A stretch of DNA of 32,487 nt from NCBI GenBank assembly GCA_016178505.1, contig JACOTG010000204.1, forward strand, positions 1 through 32,487, read 5' to 3'. A model generated the notes under the pieces. That model ran no database searches and was not told the DNA's origin. It saw nothing but the letters and a program-made list of their open reading frames with translations. Positions 15,889 through 24,539 of the stretch are shown piece by piece. A program made the translations under genes and the position numbers. Each line of letters begins with the position of its first letter. Within the stretch, counting starts at the first letter, position 1. The stretch comes from Planctomycetota bacterium. Lineage in GTDB: Bacteria > Planctomycetota > JACOTG01.

Positions 15889-17387
15889 GCCTGTTCAAGA
15901 CGAAGAGCGTCGACCAGCTCCAAGCGAGCGCCGAGTCGAGCGGCCTCAAGCGCGTGCTCGGCTCCTTCGACCTGATCCTCCTCGGCATCGGCGCGATCAT
16001 CGGCGCGGGGATCTTCTCGACGCTCGGCGACGCGGCGGCCGGCGCCGGTGGAACTTTGGGTGCCGGACCCGCACTCGTCGTATCGTTCCTCCTGCTCGGC
16101 GTCGTGTGTGGTCTCGCCGGACTTTGCTACGCGGAGTTGACGGCGCTCATTCCGGTTGCTGGAAGCGCCTACACCTATGCCTACGCGACGCTCGGCGAAC
16201 TCATCGCGTGGATCATCGGGTGGGACCTCATCCTCGAGTACGCGGTGGGAAACGTGTATGTCGCGATCCGTTGGTCTGGCTACTTCATGTCGGTCGTCGA
16301 ACCGTTCGGCATCCATCTGCCGTTCTGGATCTCGAACGGCTACGGGGACGTCGTCGAGCAAATCGGCACCGCTCAGAAAGCCGGCGACATCGCCAAAGCG
16401 ACGCTTCTTCAGGGCCAGATGGCGGCGGCACCACACTTCTTCGGCATACCGATTCTGGTCAATTTGCCGGCGTTCGTCATCGTCGCGCTGATCACGTGGC
16501 TGCTCGTCATCGGAATCAAAGAGAGCGCCCGCGCGAATAACATCATGGTCGTAGTCAAGCTATTGGTGCTCGCGCTGTTCGTCGGGGTTGGGTTCTTCCA
16601 CATCAACACGGAAAATTGGCACCCCTTCGCGCCAAACGGATGGCAAGGCATCCACCAAGGCGCAGCCATCGTGTTCTTCGCGTACATCGGATTCGACGCG
16701 GTCTCAACGGCGGCAGAGGAAACCAAGAACCCCCAACGGTCGATGCCCATCGGCATCCTTGGCTCGCTCGCCATCTGCACGGCCATATACATGCTTGTTG
16801 GACTCGTGGCGACTGGCATCGTGAAATACACCGAGCTGAAAGCGATGGATCCGCTCGCTCACGCGTTGTCCGTGATCGGGCTCCCAAAAGTGGAATTCAT
16901 CGTCGCCCTTGGCGCCATGGTCTCGATGTCCGCGGTATTGCTCGTCTTCCAGCTCGGCCAGCCGCGAATCTTCTTCTCGATGTCACGCGACGGCCTGCTG
17001 CCGAAGGTCTTTGCAAAGGTCCACCCGCGCTACCACACACCGCACGTGACGACGATTGCAACGGGCGTCCTCGTCGCGGTTGCCGCGGCCGTCATGGACG
17101 ACGACCTGACGATCAACCTGACCAACATCGGGACGCTGTTCGCCTTCGCGATCGTCTGTCTCGGCGTGATCGTGCTGCGAATCACGCAGCCGAATCGGCC
17201 CCGCCCGTTCCGGTGTCCCATGGTCTGGCTCGTCGCGCCCGTCGGAATTGCTGCATGCGTCTACACGATGACGGGACTGGAAGCCAGCGCGTGGCTGCGA
17301 TTCGGCATTTGGCTCGCCGTGGGAATAGTGATCTACGCGTTCTACGGCTACCGCAAGAGCACGCTGCGCGCCGAATCTCAGCGATAA
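15885..17387 (+). CDS. APC-superfamily amino-acid permease (CAT-like), copy A
   Basis: A 500-residue transporter with the APC fold. The first helix has GIGAIIGAGIF, the substrate-binding unwound segment, followed by CYAELTALIPVAGSAYTYAY and GWDLILEYAVG, the pattern of the cationic-amino-acid-transporter-like group. At least 12 hydrophobic helices are visible, and GFDAVSTAAEETKNPQRSMP marks the loop after helix 6. The ATG at 15885 overlaps the acetyltransferase stop by four bases. It is clearly paralogous to the permease at 22875. Its middle part is somewhat less GC-rich than its neighbours. The amino acid transported cannot be told. Confidence 0.92.
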   Translation: MSLFKTKSVDQLQASAESSGLKRVLGSFDLILLGIGAIIGAGIFSTLGDAAAGAGGTLGAGPALVVSFLLLGVVCGLAGLCYAELTALIPVAGSAYTYAYATLGELIAWIIGWDLILEYAVGNVYVAIRWSGYFMSVVEPFGIHLPFWISNGYGDVVEQIGTAQKAGDIAKATLLQGQMAAAPHFFGIPILVNLPAFVIVALITWLLVIGIKESARANNIMVVVKLLVLALFVGVGFFHINTENWHPFAPNGWQGIHQGAAIVFFAYIGFDAVSTAAEETKNPQRSMPIGILGSLAICTAIYMLVGLVATGIVKYTELKAMDPLAHALSVIGLPKVEFIVALGAMVSMSAVLLVFQLGQPRIFFSMSRDGLLPKVFAKVHPRYHTPHVTTIATGVLVAVAAAVMDDDLTINLTNIGTLFAFAIVCLGVIVLRITQPNRPRPFRCPMVWLVAPVGIAACVYTMTGLEASAWLRFGIWLAVGIVIYAFYGYRKSTLRAESQR

Positions 17388-19195
17388 CGGACGACGTGTC
17401 GCGTCACGAACGTGTCCGCCGTTCCCGGCAGCGTCTCGTCGGCCTGGTCGAAGTGCATGTCCAGCTCGCGAATCGCCGGCGCGACTTTCGTGAGGATCGA
17501 TCCGATCTTCCTCATCGCCGCCAATTCCGGATCGTCGGGAAACATCGTGAACACGAAGCCATACGCGCTCATCAGGTGCACGAGCGGCGTGATGGTGGCA
17601 TCGACTTGCGCATACTCGAGGTGGCGAGTGGAGTCGGACTTGCCTGCACCGAGCGCCGCGAATCGCGGGCTCGTGCGAATGTCGGGCTCCTTTCCGGCCA
17701 TGACGCGATCGATCTTGTCGAGCGCCGCCGGAGACGTCGCGATCACGAAATCGGACCCCTTCACGCCGACGACCGGTCGAATCCACGGAAACGCGTCGAT
17801 GCTGATCCGATAGAGTCCGCCCGTCGAATTGATCTCGATTTTCTGGCCGCGGCCTCGCACGAATGCAACGGCTGCGTCGAGTAGCCGCTTCACCTGCTCG
17901 GCGACGACGTCGGGCTTCTCGAGGCGAAGCAGGCACACGGCCTCGCCGACCGCACAGCCGTCGGGCCCCGCCTGCGGGAACTCGATCACCGCGCACTCGC
18001 CGGAGAATGCGGAAAGGACGTCACGCACGTTCACGCCCCACTGGGCTTGGATCCCGTCCCACTTCCCGAGCAAGCCGCTCGGATCGCGCAATCCCTCCTT
18101 CACGCACGAGAGCAGCAAGTCGTAGAGTGCCGTCGGGTCGAGCCCCGAGTCGAACGAAAAGCCAGTAGCGTCCGCGGGCACGCGTTTTTGCCACGCGTCC
18201 CACGGCTTCTGCTCGGCGAAAACCTTCGAGAGCTTGGAGCCCGAGTAGCTCGGCAACATCTGGACGAGAGTCGTGGCCGTCGTCGACGTGCCGTCGCTCG
18301 CCACGGTCGAAATCACTTGATCGACTCGGTTGAACTCGCCGAGGACGACCGTTATCAGGTGAATCATGTCCAGCGCAATGGCATTGCCGTCGCCGCCTCC
18401 CTGCATTCCCATCTGTGCGAGCGACATGGCCTGCGACATGAATCCGAGGAGGCCGTCCACGTCGACGAACGAAACACCCTCGGTCGGCGCCGGCAACGAC
18501 TTCAAGCTCGCCTGAAAGCGCTCGTTCTTCGCAAGCGACCCTTCGCCGCCATTCGAGAGACGGGTCATCGCCGACGACGCGAGCTGGCTGCTCGTGGAAA
18601 TGATCAGCACGTCACCAACGCCGCTGAACACCAACTGCATGGGAAAGCCCTGGACGCTGAGGATCGTCGTGTTTCCGGGCGCGAGTTGCACGTCGCGAAC
18701 GGACGCCATCGGGAGCATCGCCGCGAACCCGGAGAGCATCTCCTTCATCCCGGCGAGCTGCGACGCCATGCGGTCTTTCGGGACTCGAAACAACATCAGG
18801 TACTCGGGAAGCGGGATCCCCATCTTGAACGTGAACAGGGACTCGTCGCTGCCGAGCAGCGCCCAATCGACTTTGGAGAGCAGCGCGAGCGCCTGGTCGA
18901 TCTTGCCAACGATCATCTCACGCGGGCCCTGAGGCAGGTCGAGCACGCAGAGATCGATCAGGTCTCGGTGCACGCCGCTCTCGACGAGGAGCTTCCACGC
19001 CTTCTGCATGCGAACGGAGGCGGGATCGGGCGTCTTCGAGCGTCGCGTGTGGGCGACGAAATGAACGTCCGGAGGGACGGCCTGCAGTAGCGACGCACCT
19101 TCGTCCGCGCGCACCGCGGCGCACACGGCGAGCAGACAAACGAGCATCACGAGCGCACGCGCGGCAAATCGCTTCATCTCGATCGAACGGATCAT
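17378..19195 (-). CDS. Large secreted protein, DUF3352-like
   Basis: The 605-residue protein has a signal peptide (KRFAARALVMLVCLLAVCAAVRA, then DEG). The mature part opens with ASLLQAVPPDVHFVAHTRRS, the 'no more than a screen for substrate values' style of opening seen in DUF3352 family proteins, followed by repeated alpha/beta units with VDVDGLLGFM- and FSGECAVIEFP-like strands. Function is unknown; such proteins are common in planctomycete-like genomes. The ATG at 19195 is chosen because GGAGGA precedes it by 4 nt; a later ATG (19177) is possible. It converges with the permease at 15885-17387, their last 10 bases overlapping. Confidence 0.72.
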   Translation of the reverse strand: MIRSIEMKRFAARALVMLVCLLAVCAAVRADEGASLLQAVPPDVHFVAHTRRSKTPDPASVRMQKAWKLLVESGVHRDLIDLCVLDLPQGPREMIVGKIDQALALLSKVDWALLGSDESLFTFKMGIPLPEYLMLFRVPKDRMASQLAGMKEMLSGFAAMLPMASVRDVQLAPGNTTILSVQGFPMQLVFSGVGDVLIISTSSQLASSAMTRLSNGGEGSLAKNERFQASLKSLPAPTEGVSFVDVDGLLGFMSQAMSLAQMGMQGGGDGNAIALDMIHLITVVLGEFNRVDQVISTVASDGTSTTATTLVQMLPSYSGSKLSKVFAEQKPWDAWQKRVPADATGFSFDSGLDPTALYDLLLSCVKEGLRDPSGLLGKWDGIQAQWGVNVRDVLSAFSGECAVIEFPQAGPDGCAVGEAVCLLRLEKPDVVAEQVKRLLDAAVAFVRGRGQKIEINSTGGLYRISIDAFPWIRPVVGVKGSDFVIATSPAALDKIDRVMAGKEPDIRTSPRFAALGAGKSDSTRHLEYAQVDATITPLVHLMSAYGFVFTMFPDDPELAAMRKIGSILTKVAPAIRELDMHFDQADETLPGTADTFVTRHVVRYR

Positions 19196-19355
19196 CGCTC
19201 CTCCAGGTTTCTCGAAACGGTCACGGGGCCGAGCCCTCGCAGATGGCATCGGCCGCCCTTGGTCTCCTTGCCTACGACACTCCGAGCCGCAGAAGCTACC
19301 ACGAGCGGCCGAGTTTTCGACTGCCGTGTATTGGCGATGCGGAAACTGGCGCCGG
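19196..19355. other. Gap between cstA and the DUF3352-like gene
   Basis: I see no gene, repeat or clear promoter in these 160 bp beyond the ribosome-binding site of the downstream gene. The two genes run in the same direction. Confidence 0.4.
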
Positions 19356-21161
19356 CTATCCGACGCCCACCGTTTCTTCTTCGTCCGGCAGCGGAACGCC
19401 GTCCGGCAGCTCGGCGACCGCTCTCTTGATTCGCCGGTACGCGCGGACGGCGATCACCGTGAGGGCGAGCGACAAGATCGCGAGGACGATGTCCGAAACG
19501 AACAGCACGACTTTCTGCGACTCGAAGAAGCCGGGCGCGAGGTAGATGAGCGACGCAAACGTCGTCGCCACCATGAACGCGCCCGGGATCACGGCGAAGA
19601 GCGTCGGCCGGCGGCGCGACAGGAGCCACGCGGTCACCGCCATGAACGAGATCGCGGCGAGCATCTGGTTGCCCGTGCCGAAGAGCTTCCAGTTGTCGGC
19701 GAACGGGTTCTTCGCGAAGAGCCACATCAGCCCAACCGAGATGCCCGAGTTCACCCAGTGCCACGTGAGGATCTTCGGCGGCTTCGCCAAGAGCGCGCGC
19801 CACAGCTCCTCGAGCAAGTAGCGGTTGAGCCGAACGGCCGCGTCGAGGGTCGTGATGACGAACCCCTCGACGAGGAGGATCCCGAAGATCGTGCCGTACG
19901 CGGTCGGCAAGCCAAGCGAGTGCTCCACGAGGTGCCCGATGCCGAGCGAGAACGCGAGGATCGGGTTCGACTTGTCGCCTGCTGACGGCGTCCAGACGAG
20001 ATTGCGGTAATCGGCAAAGCCGAGGCTCGACCCCACGGCGAGCACGACTCCGACGGCGAGCAGCGACTCGAGGAGCATTCCGTTGTAGCCGATCGTGCGA
20101 ACGAACCGCTCCTCGCTCACCTGCTTGCTCGTCGTCCCACTCGCCACCATCGAGTGGAATCCGGATATCGCTCCGCAAGCGATCGTGATGAACAGCATCG
20201 GCCAGACGAAGCCGATCTGCTTCACTCCCTCGGCGATGTTCCACGAGGGCGCGGCGTCGCTGGTCGGCGTCCCCACGGCAAGCCCCGAAAACCCGCCGAT
20301 CACCAGGCACACGACGAGCACGAGGAGTCCCGCGTAGAGGATTTGCACGTTGATGAAGTCTCGCGGCTGGAGGATCACCCACACCGGCGTGCCCGCCGCG
20401 AGGAGCACGTAGACCGAGAGGATGACCTTCCACGCATCGGGCGTCGCCGAGATCGGCAGCCTCACGCCGAGCGCGATCGACAGGACGCAGACGGCGAACG
20501 CAATCACGTACGCGGGCCCGACGGGGAACTTGCGCTTGTGGAGGAGCCATCCGAGGAGCGGTGCGCACAGCGTGATGAACACGACGGACATCGACGCGAT
20601 GCCGCCGATGTTCCCCTTCTTCACGCCGCCCTCCTCGACCACGCGCAGCAGCGACTGGCCCGCCGGGAGCTGCAGCTTGTCGAGCGGCCACTTCGACGTG
20701 AGCGACATCGCGGTCGCCGACAGAAAGCTCGAGTTCACGAGCACGAGCATGAGGATCGTGAAGAGACAGAAGAGCACGTAGGCGTCCTTGCCGAGGACCT
20801 TGCGCGCGATGTCGGCGATCGATCGCCCCTTCTCGCGCACGCTCACGAACAGCGCGGCGAAGTCGTGCACGGCGCCGAGAAAGATCCCGCCGAGGACGAT
20901 CCACAGGAGCGCCGGCACGACGCCGTACACGAGCGCGAGCGTCGGTCCGATGATCGGCCCCGCGCCTGCGATCGCCGAGAAGTGGTGAGCGAACACGATG
21001 TGCGCCTTGGTTGGAACGAAGTCGCGCCCGTCGTTTTGGCACACGGCCGGCGTCGGGCGCTTCGGATCGAGCCCGAGCGCGCGCGCGACGTAGCCGCCGT
21101 ACAGCCGGCTCGCAACGATGAACGCGAAGAGCGCAACGACGAGAGGCAGGAGGACGTTCAT
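19356..21161 (-). CDS. cstA: CstA-type transporter (carbon starvation protein family)
   Basis: The 601-residue membrane protein matches the CstA family end to end: KAHIVFAHHFSAIAGAGPIIGPTLA near the N-terminus, GAVHDFAALFVSVREKGRSIADIAR, and later FGTGNQMLAAISFMAVTAWL. CstA proteins import peptides or pyruvate in other bacteria, induced on carbon limitation. About 15 or more hydrophobic segments are visible. It reads away from the LAT-like permease gene across a 163-bp gap. A TAGAAT on the minus strand in that gap could be its -10. The substrate here is unproven. Confidence 0.93.
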   Translation of the reverse strand: MNVLLPLVVALFAFIVASRLYGGYVARALGLDPKRPTPAVCQNDGRDFVPTKAHIVFAHHFSAIAGAGPIIGPTLALVYGVVPALLWIVLGGIFLGAVHDFAALFVSVREKGRSIADIARKVLGKDAYVLFCLFTILMLVLVNSSFLSATAMSLTSKWPLDKLQLPAGQSLLRVVEEGGVKKGNIGGIASMSVVFITLCAPLLGWLLHKRKFPVGPAYVIAFAVCVLSIALGVRLPISATPDAWKVILSVYVLLAAGTPVWVILQPRDFINVQILYAGLLVLVVCLVIGGFSGLAVGTPTSDAAPSWNIAEGVKQIGFVWPMLFITIACGAISGFHSMVASGTTSKQVSEERFVRTIGYNGMLLESLLAVGVVLAVGSSLGFADYRNLVWTPSAGDKSNPILAFSLGIGHLVEHSLGLPTAYGTIFGILLVEGFVITTLDAAVRLNRYLLEELWRALLAKPPKILTWHWVNSGISVGLMWLFAKNPFADNWKLFGTGNQMLAAISFMAVTAWLLSRRRPTLFAVIPGAFMVATTFASLIYLAPGFFESQKVVLFVSDIVLAILSLALTVIAVRAYRRIKRAVAELPDGVPLPDEEETVGVG

Positions 21162-21324
21162 CGTCGGTCGTCAGGCGCTGGGCCCCGCTCCTTTCACTCG
21201 AGATGGAAATCGCCGGCGCCGCATTCTACCGGTCAGCGAATTGATAGCGGAGAGGCCGAACGATAGGATGCCGCCGCCATTCGAGGCGACGGATACGACT
21301 ACGAAGGGAATCAGGGGCTCCTGG

Positions 21325-22857
21325 ATGGAGAGCGTCGCGACTCAGGCCGCGCCCGCCGACGAAAAGTCTGGCGGCTTCGTCCGCGCGCTCGGGCTCTTCG
21401 ACTCGACGATGGTGGTGGCCGGCTCAATGATCGGGTCCGGCATCTTCATCGTCTCGGCGGACATCGCGCGGCAGGTCGGCTCGTCCGGATGGCTGCTCGT
21501 CGCGTGGATCGTCACGGGACTCCTTACGGTCGCCGCCGCGCTCTCTTACGGCGAGCTCGCGGGGATGATGCCCAAGGCCGGGGGACAGTACGTCTATCTT
21601 CGCGAGACGTACTCGCCGCTGTGGGGGTTCCTCTACGGCTGGTCGTTCTTCCTCGTCATCCAGTCGGGGACGATCGCGGCCGTCGGCGTCGCGTTCGCGC
21701 GATTCCTCGGCGTGATGGCGCCGTGGATCGCGCCCGACAACTACATCGTGAAGCCGGTCGACCTTTCCACGGGCTACGCGCTCAGCCTCTCGACGCAGCA
21801 GCTCGTTGGCATTGCCGTCATCGTGTTCCTCACCGCGCTCAACACGCGCGGCATCCAGCTCGGCAAGTGGATCCAGAACGCGTTCACGTCCGCGAAGACG
21901 CTGTCCCTGATCGCGCTCATCGCGCTCGGGCTCGTGCTCGGCTCGAACGCCGAGGCGATTCGCGCGAACTTCACCGACGCGTGGACTCCGCGCGGCGTCG
22001 ACCCGATCCGTCCCGACTTCGCGTTCGCTGCCACGACCGCGGCGACGGCCGGCGCGTTCGGGCTCGTCGTCGCCTTGTGCGTCGCGCAAGTCGGCTCGCT
22101 CTTCTCGTCGGACGCTTGGAACAACATCACGTTCACCGCCGGCGAGGTGAAGAATCCGCGACGCGACATTCCGCTGTCGCTGGCCATGGGCACCGGCCTC
22201 GTGACGCTCCTCTACGTGCTCGCGAACGTCGCCTATCTGGTGACGCTGCCGATCGACAAGATCCAGCACGCGCCGCAGGATCGAGTCGCAACCGCGGTCC
22301 TCGAGGTGATCTTCGGCCCGGCGGGCGCCACGATCATGGCCGTCGCGATCGTGATCTCGTCGTTCGGGTGCAACAACGGGCTCATCCTCGCGGGCGCGCG
22401 CGTGACGTACGCGATGGCGCAGGACGGGCTCTTCTTCAAGAGCACGGGAAAGCTGAACGCGCGCCACGTGCCGGCGGTCGCGCTCGGCCTGCAGTGCGTT
22501 TGGTCGTGCCTGCTCGTGCTGCCCCGGACGCGCACCGTCGATGCGACCGGCGCGGCGACGTACGGCAACCTCTACAGCAATCTCCTCGACTACGTCGTGT
22601 TCGCCGTGCTGATCTTCTACGTGCTCACCATCGCCGGGATCTTCGTGCTGCGTCGCAAGCGGCCCGACGCCGAGCGGCCGTATCGCGCGTTCGGCTACCC
22701 GATCGTGCCCGCGCTCTACATCGTCGCGGCAAGCCTCATCATGGTGGTGCTCCTCGTCTACAAGACACAAACCACGTGGCCGGGACTTCTCATCGTGCTC
22801 ACGGGAATTCCCGTCTACCTCGTTTGGCATCGGCGTCGAAACGAACGACTCGCATGA
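21325..22857 (+). CDS. APC-superfamily amino-acid permease (LAT/GabP-like), copy B
   Basis: A 510-residue APC transporter of a different branch from its two neighbours: helix 1 reads VVAGSMIGSGIF, then ALSYGELAGMMPKAGGQYVYLRE, GWSFFLVIQSG and AGEVKNPRRDIPLSLAMG, all typical of L-type/basic amino-acid transporters. About 12 membrane helices are visible. The ATG at 21325 is taken as start because AGGGG lies 7-8 nt before it and residues upstream have no conserved character; ATG 21268 is the alternative. The next gene starts 17 nt after its stop, so the two permeases are co-transcribed. Confidence 0.9.
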   Translation: MESVATQAAPADEKSGGFVRALGLFDSTMVVAGSMIGSGIFIVSADIARQVGSSGWLLVAWIVTGLLTVAAALSYGELAGMMPKAGGQYVYLRETYSPLWGFLYGWSFFLVIQSGTIAAVGVAFARFLGVMAPWIAPDNYIVKPVDLSTGYALSLSTQQLVGIAVIVFLTALNTRGIQLGKWIQNAFTSAKTLSLIALIALGLVLGSNAEAIRANFTDAWTPRGVDPIRPDFAFAATTAATAGAFGLVVALCVAQVGSLFSSDAWNNITFTAGEVKNPRRDIPLSLAMGTGLVTLLYVLANVAYLVTLPIDKIQHAPQDRVATAVLEVIFGPAGATIMAVAIVISSFGCNNGLILAGARVTYAMAQDGLFFKSTGKLNARHVPAVALGLQCVWSCLLVLPRTRTVDATGAATYGNLYSNLLDYVVFAVLIFYVLTIAGIFVLRRKRPDAERPYRAFGYPIVPALYIVAASLIMVVLLVYKTQTTWPGLLIVLTGIPVYLVWHRRRNERLA

Positions 22858-22874
22858 ACTGCGGAGGGTGATGG

Positions 22875-24449
22875 ATGGCGAATCAGCTCTTTGCTCGCAA
22901 ACCGCTGAAGATGCTTCTCGAGGAAATGGCCGGCGAGAACCGGCTTCGCCGCGTGCTGGGTCCGGTCACCCTTTCGAGCCTCGGCGTCGGCGCGATCATC
23001 GGGGCCGGAATCTTCGTGATGACCGGAAAGGCGGCTCATGACACCGCGGGACCGGCACTCATGTTCTCGTACGTCGTCGCCGGCGTTTCCTGCATCTTCG
23101 CAGCGCTGTGCTACGCCGAGTTCGCATCCATGGTCCCAGTCGCCGGCTCGGCATACACCTATGCATATGCCACGCTTGGCGAACTCCTCGCTTGGATCAT
23201 CGGTTGGGATCTGGTGCTCGAGTACGCGGTCGGATCGGCAACGGTGGCCAACGGATGGTCTTCGTACTTCCAGGAGGTGCTGCAGACCTTTGGGTGGAAC
23301 CTCTCGTCGACGATCAATGGTCCGGCATTCGATAGCCATTTTGCCCTCACGGGATCGATCATCAACGTGCCCGCGGTCCTCATCGTCGCGCTGGTCACGA
23401 CCGTCCTCGTGGTCGGCATTCGGGAGAGCGCGGGCTTTAACGCAGCGATGGTGATCGTCAAGGTGGCCGCGGTTCTATTCGTGATCGTCGTCGGCGCGTT
23501 CTACGTCAATCCAGACAACTGGAAGCCATTCGCACCATACGGCTGGAGCGGCATCAGCTTCTTCGGTAAGCCGGTCTTCGGATCACTCGGAGAGAGCGGC
23601 CTTCCAGTAGGTGCGCTCGCCGGCGCGGCGATCATCTTCTTCGCGTACATCGGTTTCGACTCCGTCTCGACGCATGCTGAGGAGGCCAAGAATCCTCAAC
23701 GCGACGTTCCCATCGGGATCGTTTCGTCCCTCATCATATGCACCGTGCTGTACATCGCCGTCGTCGCGGTCCTCACGGGCATGGTCCCGTACGGCCAAAT
23801 CGACGTGAAAGCGCCGGTCTCCCACGCCTTCGCGCAGGTCGGCCTCCCGTGGGCTCGAGTGCTCATCGCCGCGGCCGGCGTCGCGGGAATCACCTCGGTG
23901 CTCCTCGTCATGATGCTGAGCGGTCCGCGCGTGTTCCTCGCCATGGCGCGCGACGGGATGCTGCCGACGAGCTTCTTCGGCGCCGTTCACCCGCGCTTTC
24001 GTACTCCGTGGAAGTCGACGATCCTCGTCGGCTGCTTCGTGGGGACGTTGGCGGGGCTCTTTGGCATCGACGTGTTGTCGGGGCTCGTGAACATTGGAAC
24101 GCTGCTCGCGTTCGCGATCGTGTGCGCCGCGGTCCTCATCATGCGCCGCACGAATCCGGAGGCAAAGCGCGCGTTCCGATGCCCGTTCGTGCCCGTCGTG
24201 CCGATCCTGGGAATCTTGATGAGCCTGTTGCTCATGTTCTCGCTTCCCGCCGAGAACTGGGTGCGCCTTGGGGTTTGGCTCGTCCTGGGCTTCCTGATTT
24301 ACTTCTTCTACAGCCGCCATCACAGCGTGATGGCACGCGAGCTCGCCCACGAAATCCAGAAGCACGGGGTCTCGCCGGCTGGGTCGCTCGTCAGTCACAC
24401 GGGCGTTCGACCGGATGACCCACAATCGGGAGGAACGAAGGGCCGCTGA
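22875..24449 (+). CDS. APC-superfamily amino-acid permease (CAT-like), copy C
   Basis: The 524-residue transporter has helix 1 GVGAIIGAGIFVM, then CYAEFASMVPVAGSAYTYAY and GWDLVLEYAVGSA, nearly the same as copy A (15885-17387). It also has GFDSVSTHAEEAKNPQRDVP after helix 6 and RNTNPEAKRAFRCPFVP-like sequence late. A ribosome-binding site GAGGG precedes the ATG by 6 nt. The soluble C-terminal tail of about 45 residues (from HHSVMARELAHEIQKHG) is longer than in copy A. It forms a unit with copy B. Substrate unknown. Confidence 0.92.
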   Translation: MANQLFARKPLKMLLEEMAGENRLRRVLGPVTLSSLGVGAIIGAGIFVMTGKAAHDTAGPALMFSYVVAGVSCIFAALCYAEFASMVPVAGSAYTYAYATLGELLAWIIGWDLVLEYAVGSATVANGWSSYFQEVLQTFGWNLSSTINGPAFDSHFALTGSIINVPAVLIVALVTTVLVVGIRESAGFNAAMVIVKVAAVLFVIVVGAFYVNPDNWKPFAPYGWSGISFFGKPVFGSLGESGLPVGALAGAAIIFFAYIGFDSVSTHAEEAKNPQRDVPIGIVSSLIICTVLYIAVVAVLTGMVPYGQIDVKAPVSHAFAQVGLPWARVLIAAAGVAGITSVLLVMMLSGPRVFLAMARDGMLPTSFFGAVHPRFRTPWKSTILVGCFVGTLAGLFGIDVLSGLVNIGTLLAFAIVCAAVLIMRRTNPEAKRAFRCPFVPVVPILGILMSLLLMFSLPAENWVRLGVWLVLGFLIYFFYSRHHSVMARELAHEIQKHGVSPAGSLVSHTGVRPDDPQSGGTKGR

Positions 24450-24459
24450 CTGGAGCTGA

Positions 24460-24539
24460 GGACCCGCGCAGAAATAAATGCGTCAAACACCGAGGCCTTC
24501 GCAGCCGGCCGAATGTAGCAGTTGTTTCTGCGCGGGCCC
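24460..24539. terminator. 80-bp inverted-repeat element between convergent genes
   Basis: Arms GGACCCGCGCAGAAA (24460-24474) and TTTCTGCGCGGGCCC (24525-24539) pair at 14 of 15 positions (the other is G-U), enclosing 50 nt. It starts 10 nt after the permease stop, and its right arm touches the stop of the convergent gene (TAG, 24539-24541). Position favours a bidirectional terminator; size and terminal arms would also suit a tiny non-autonomous element. Confidence 0.55.
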
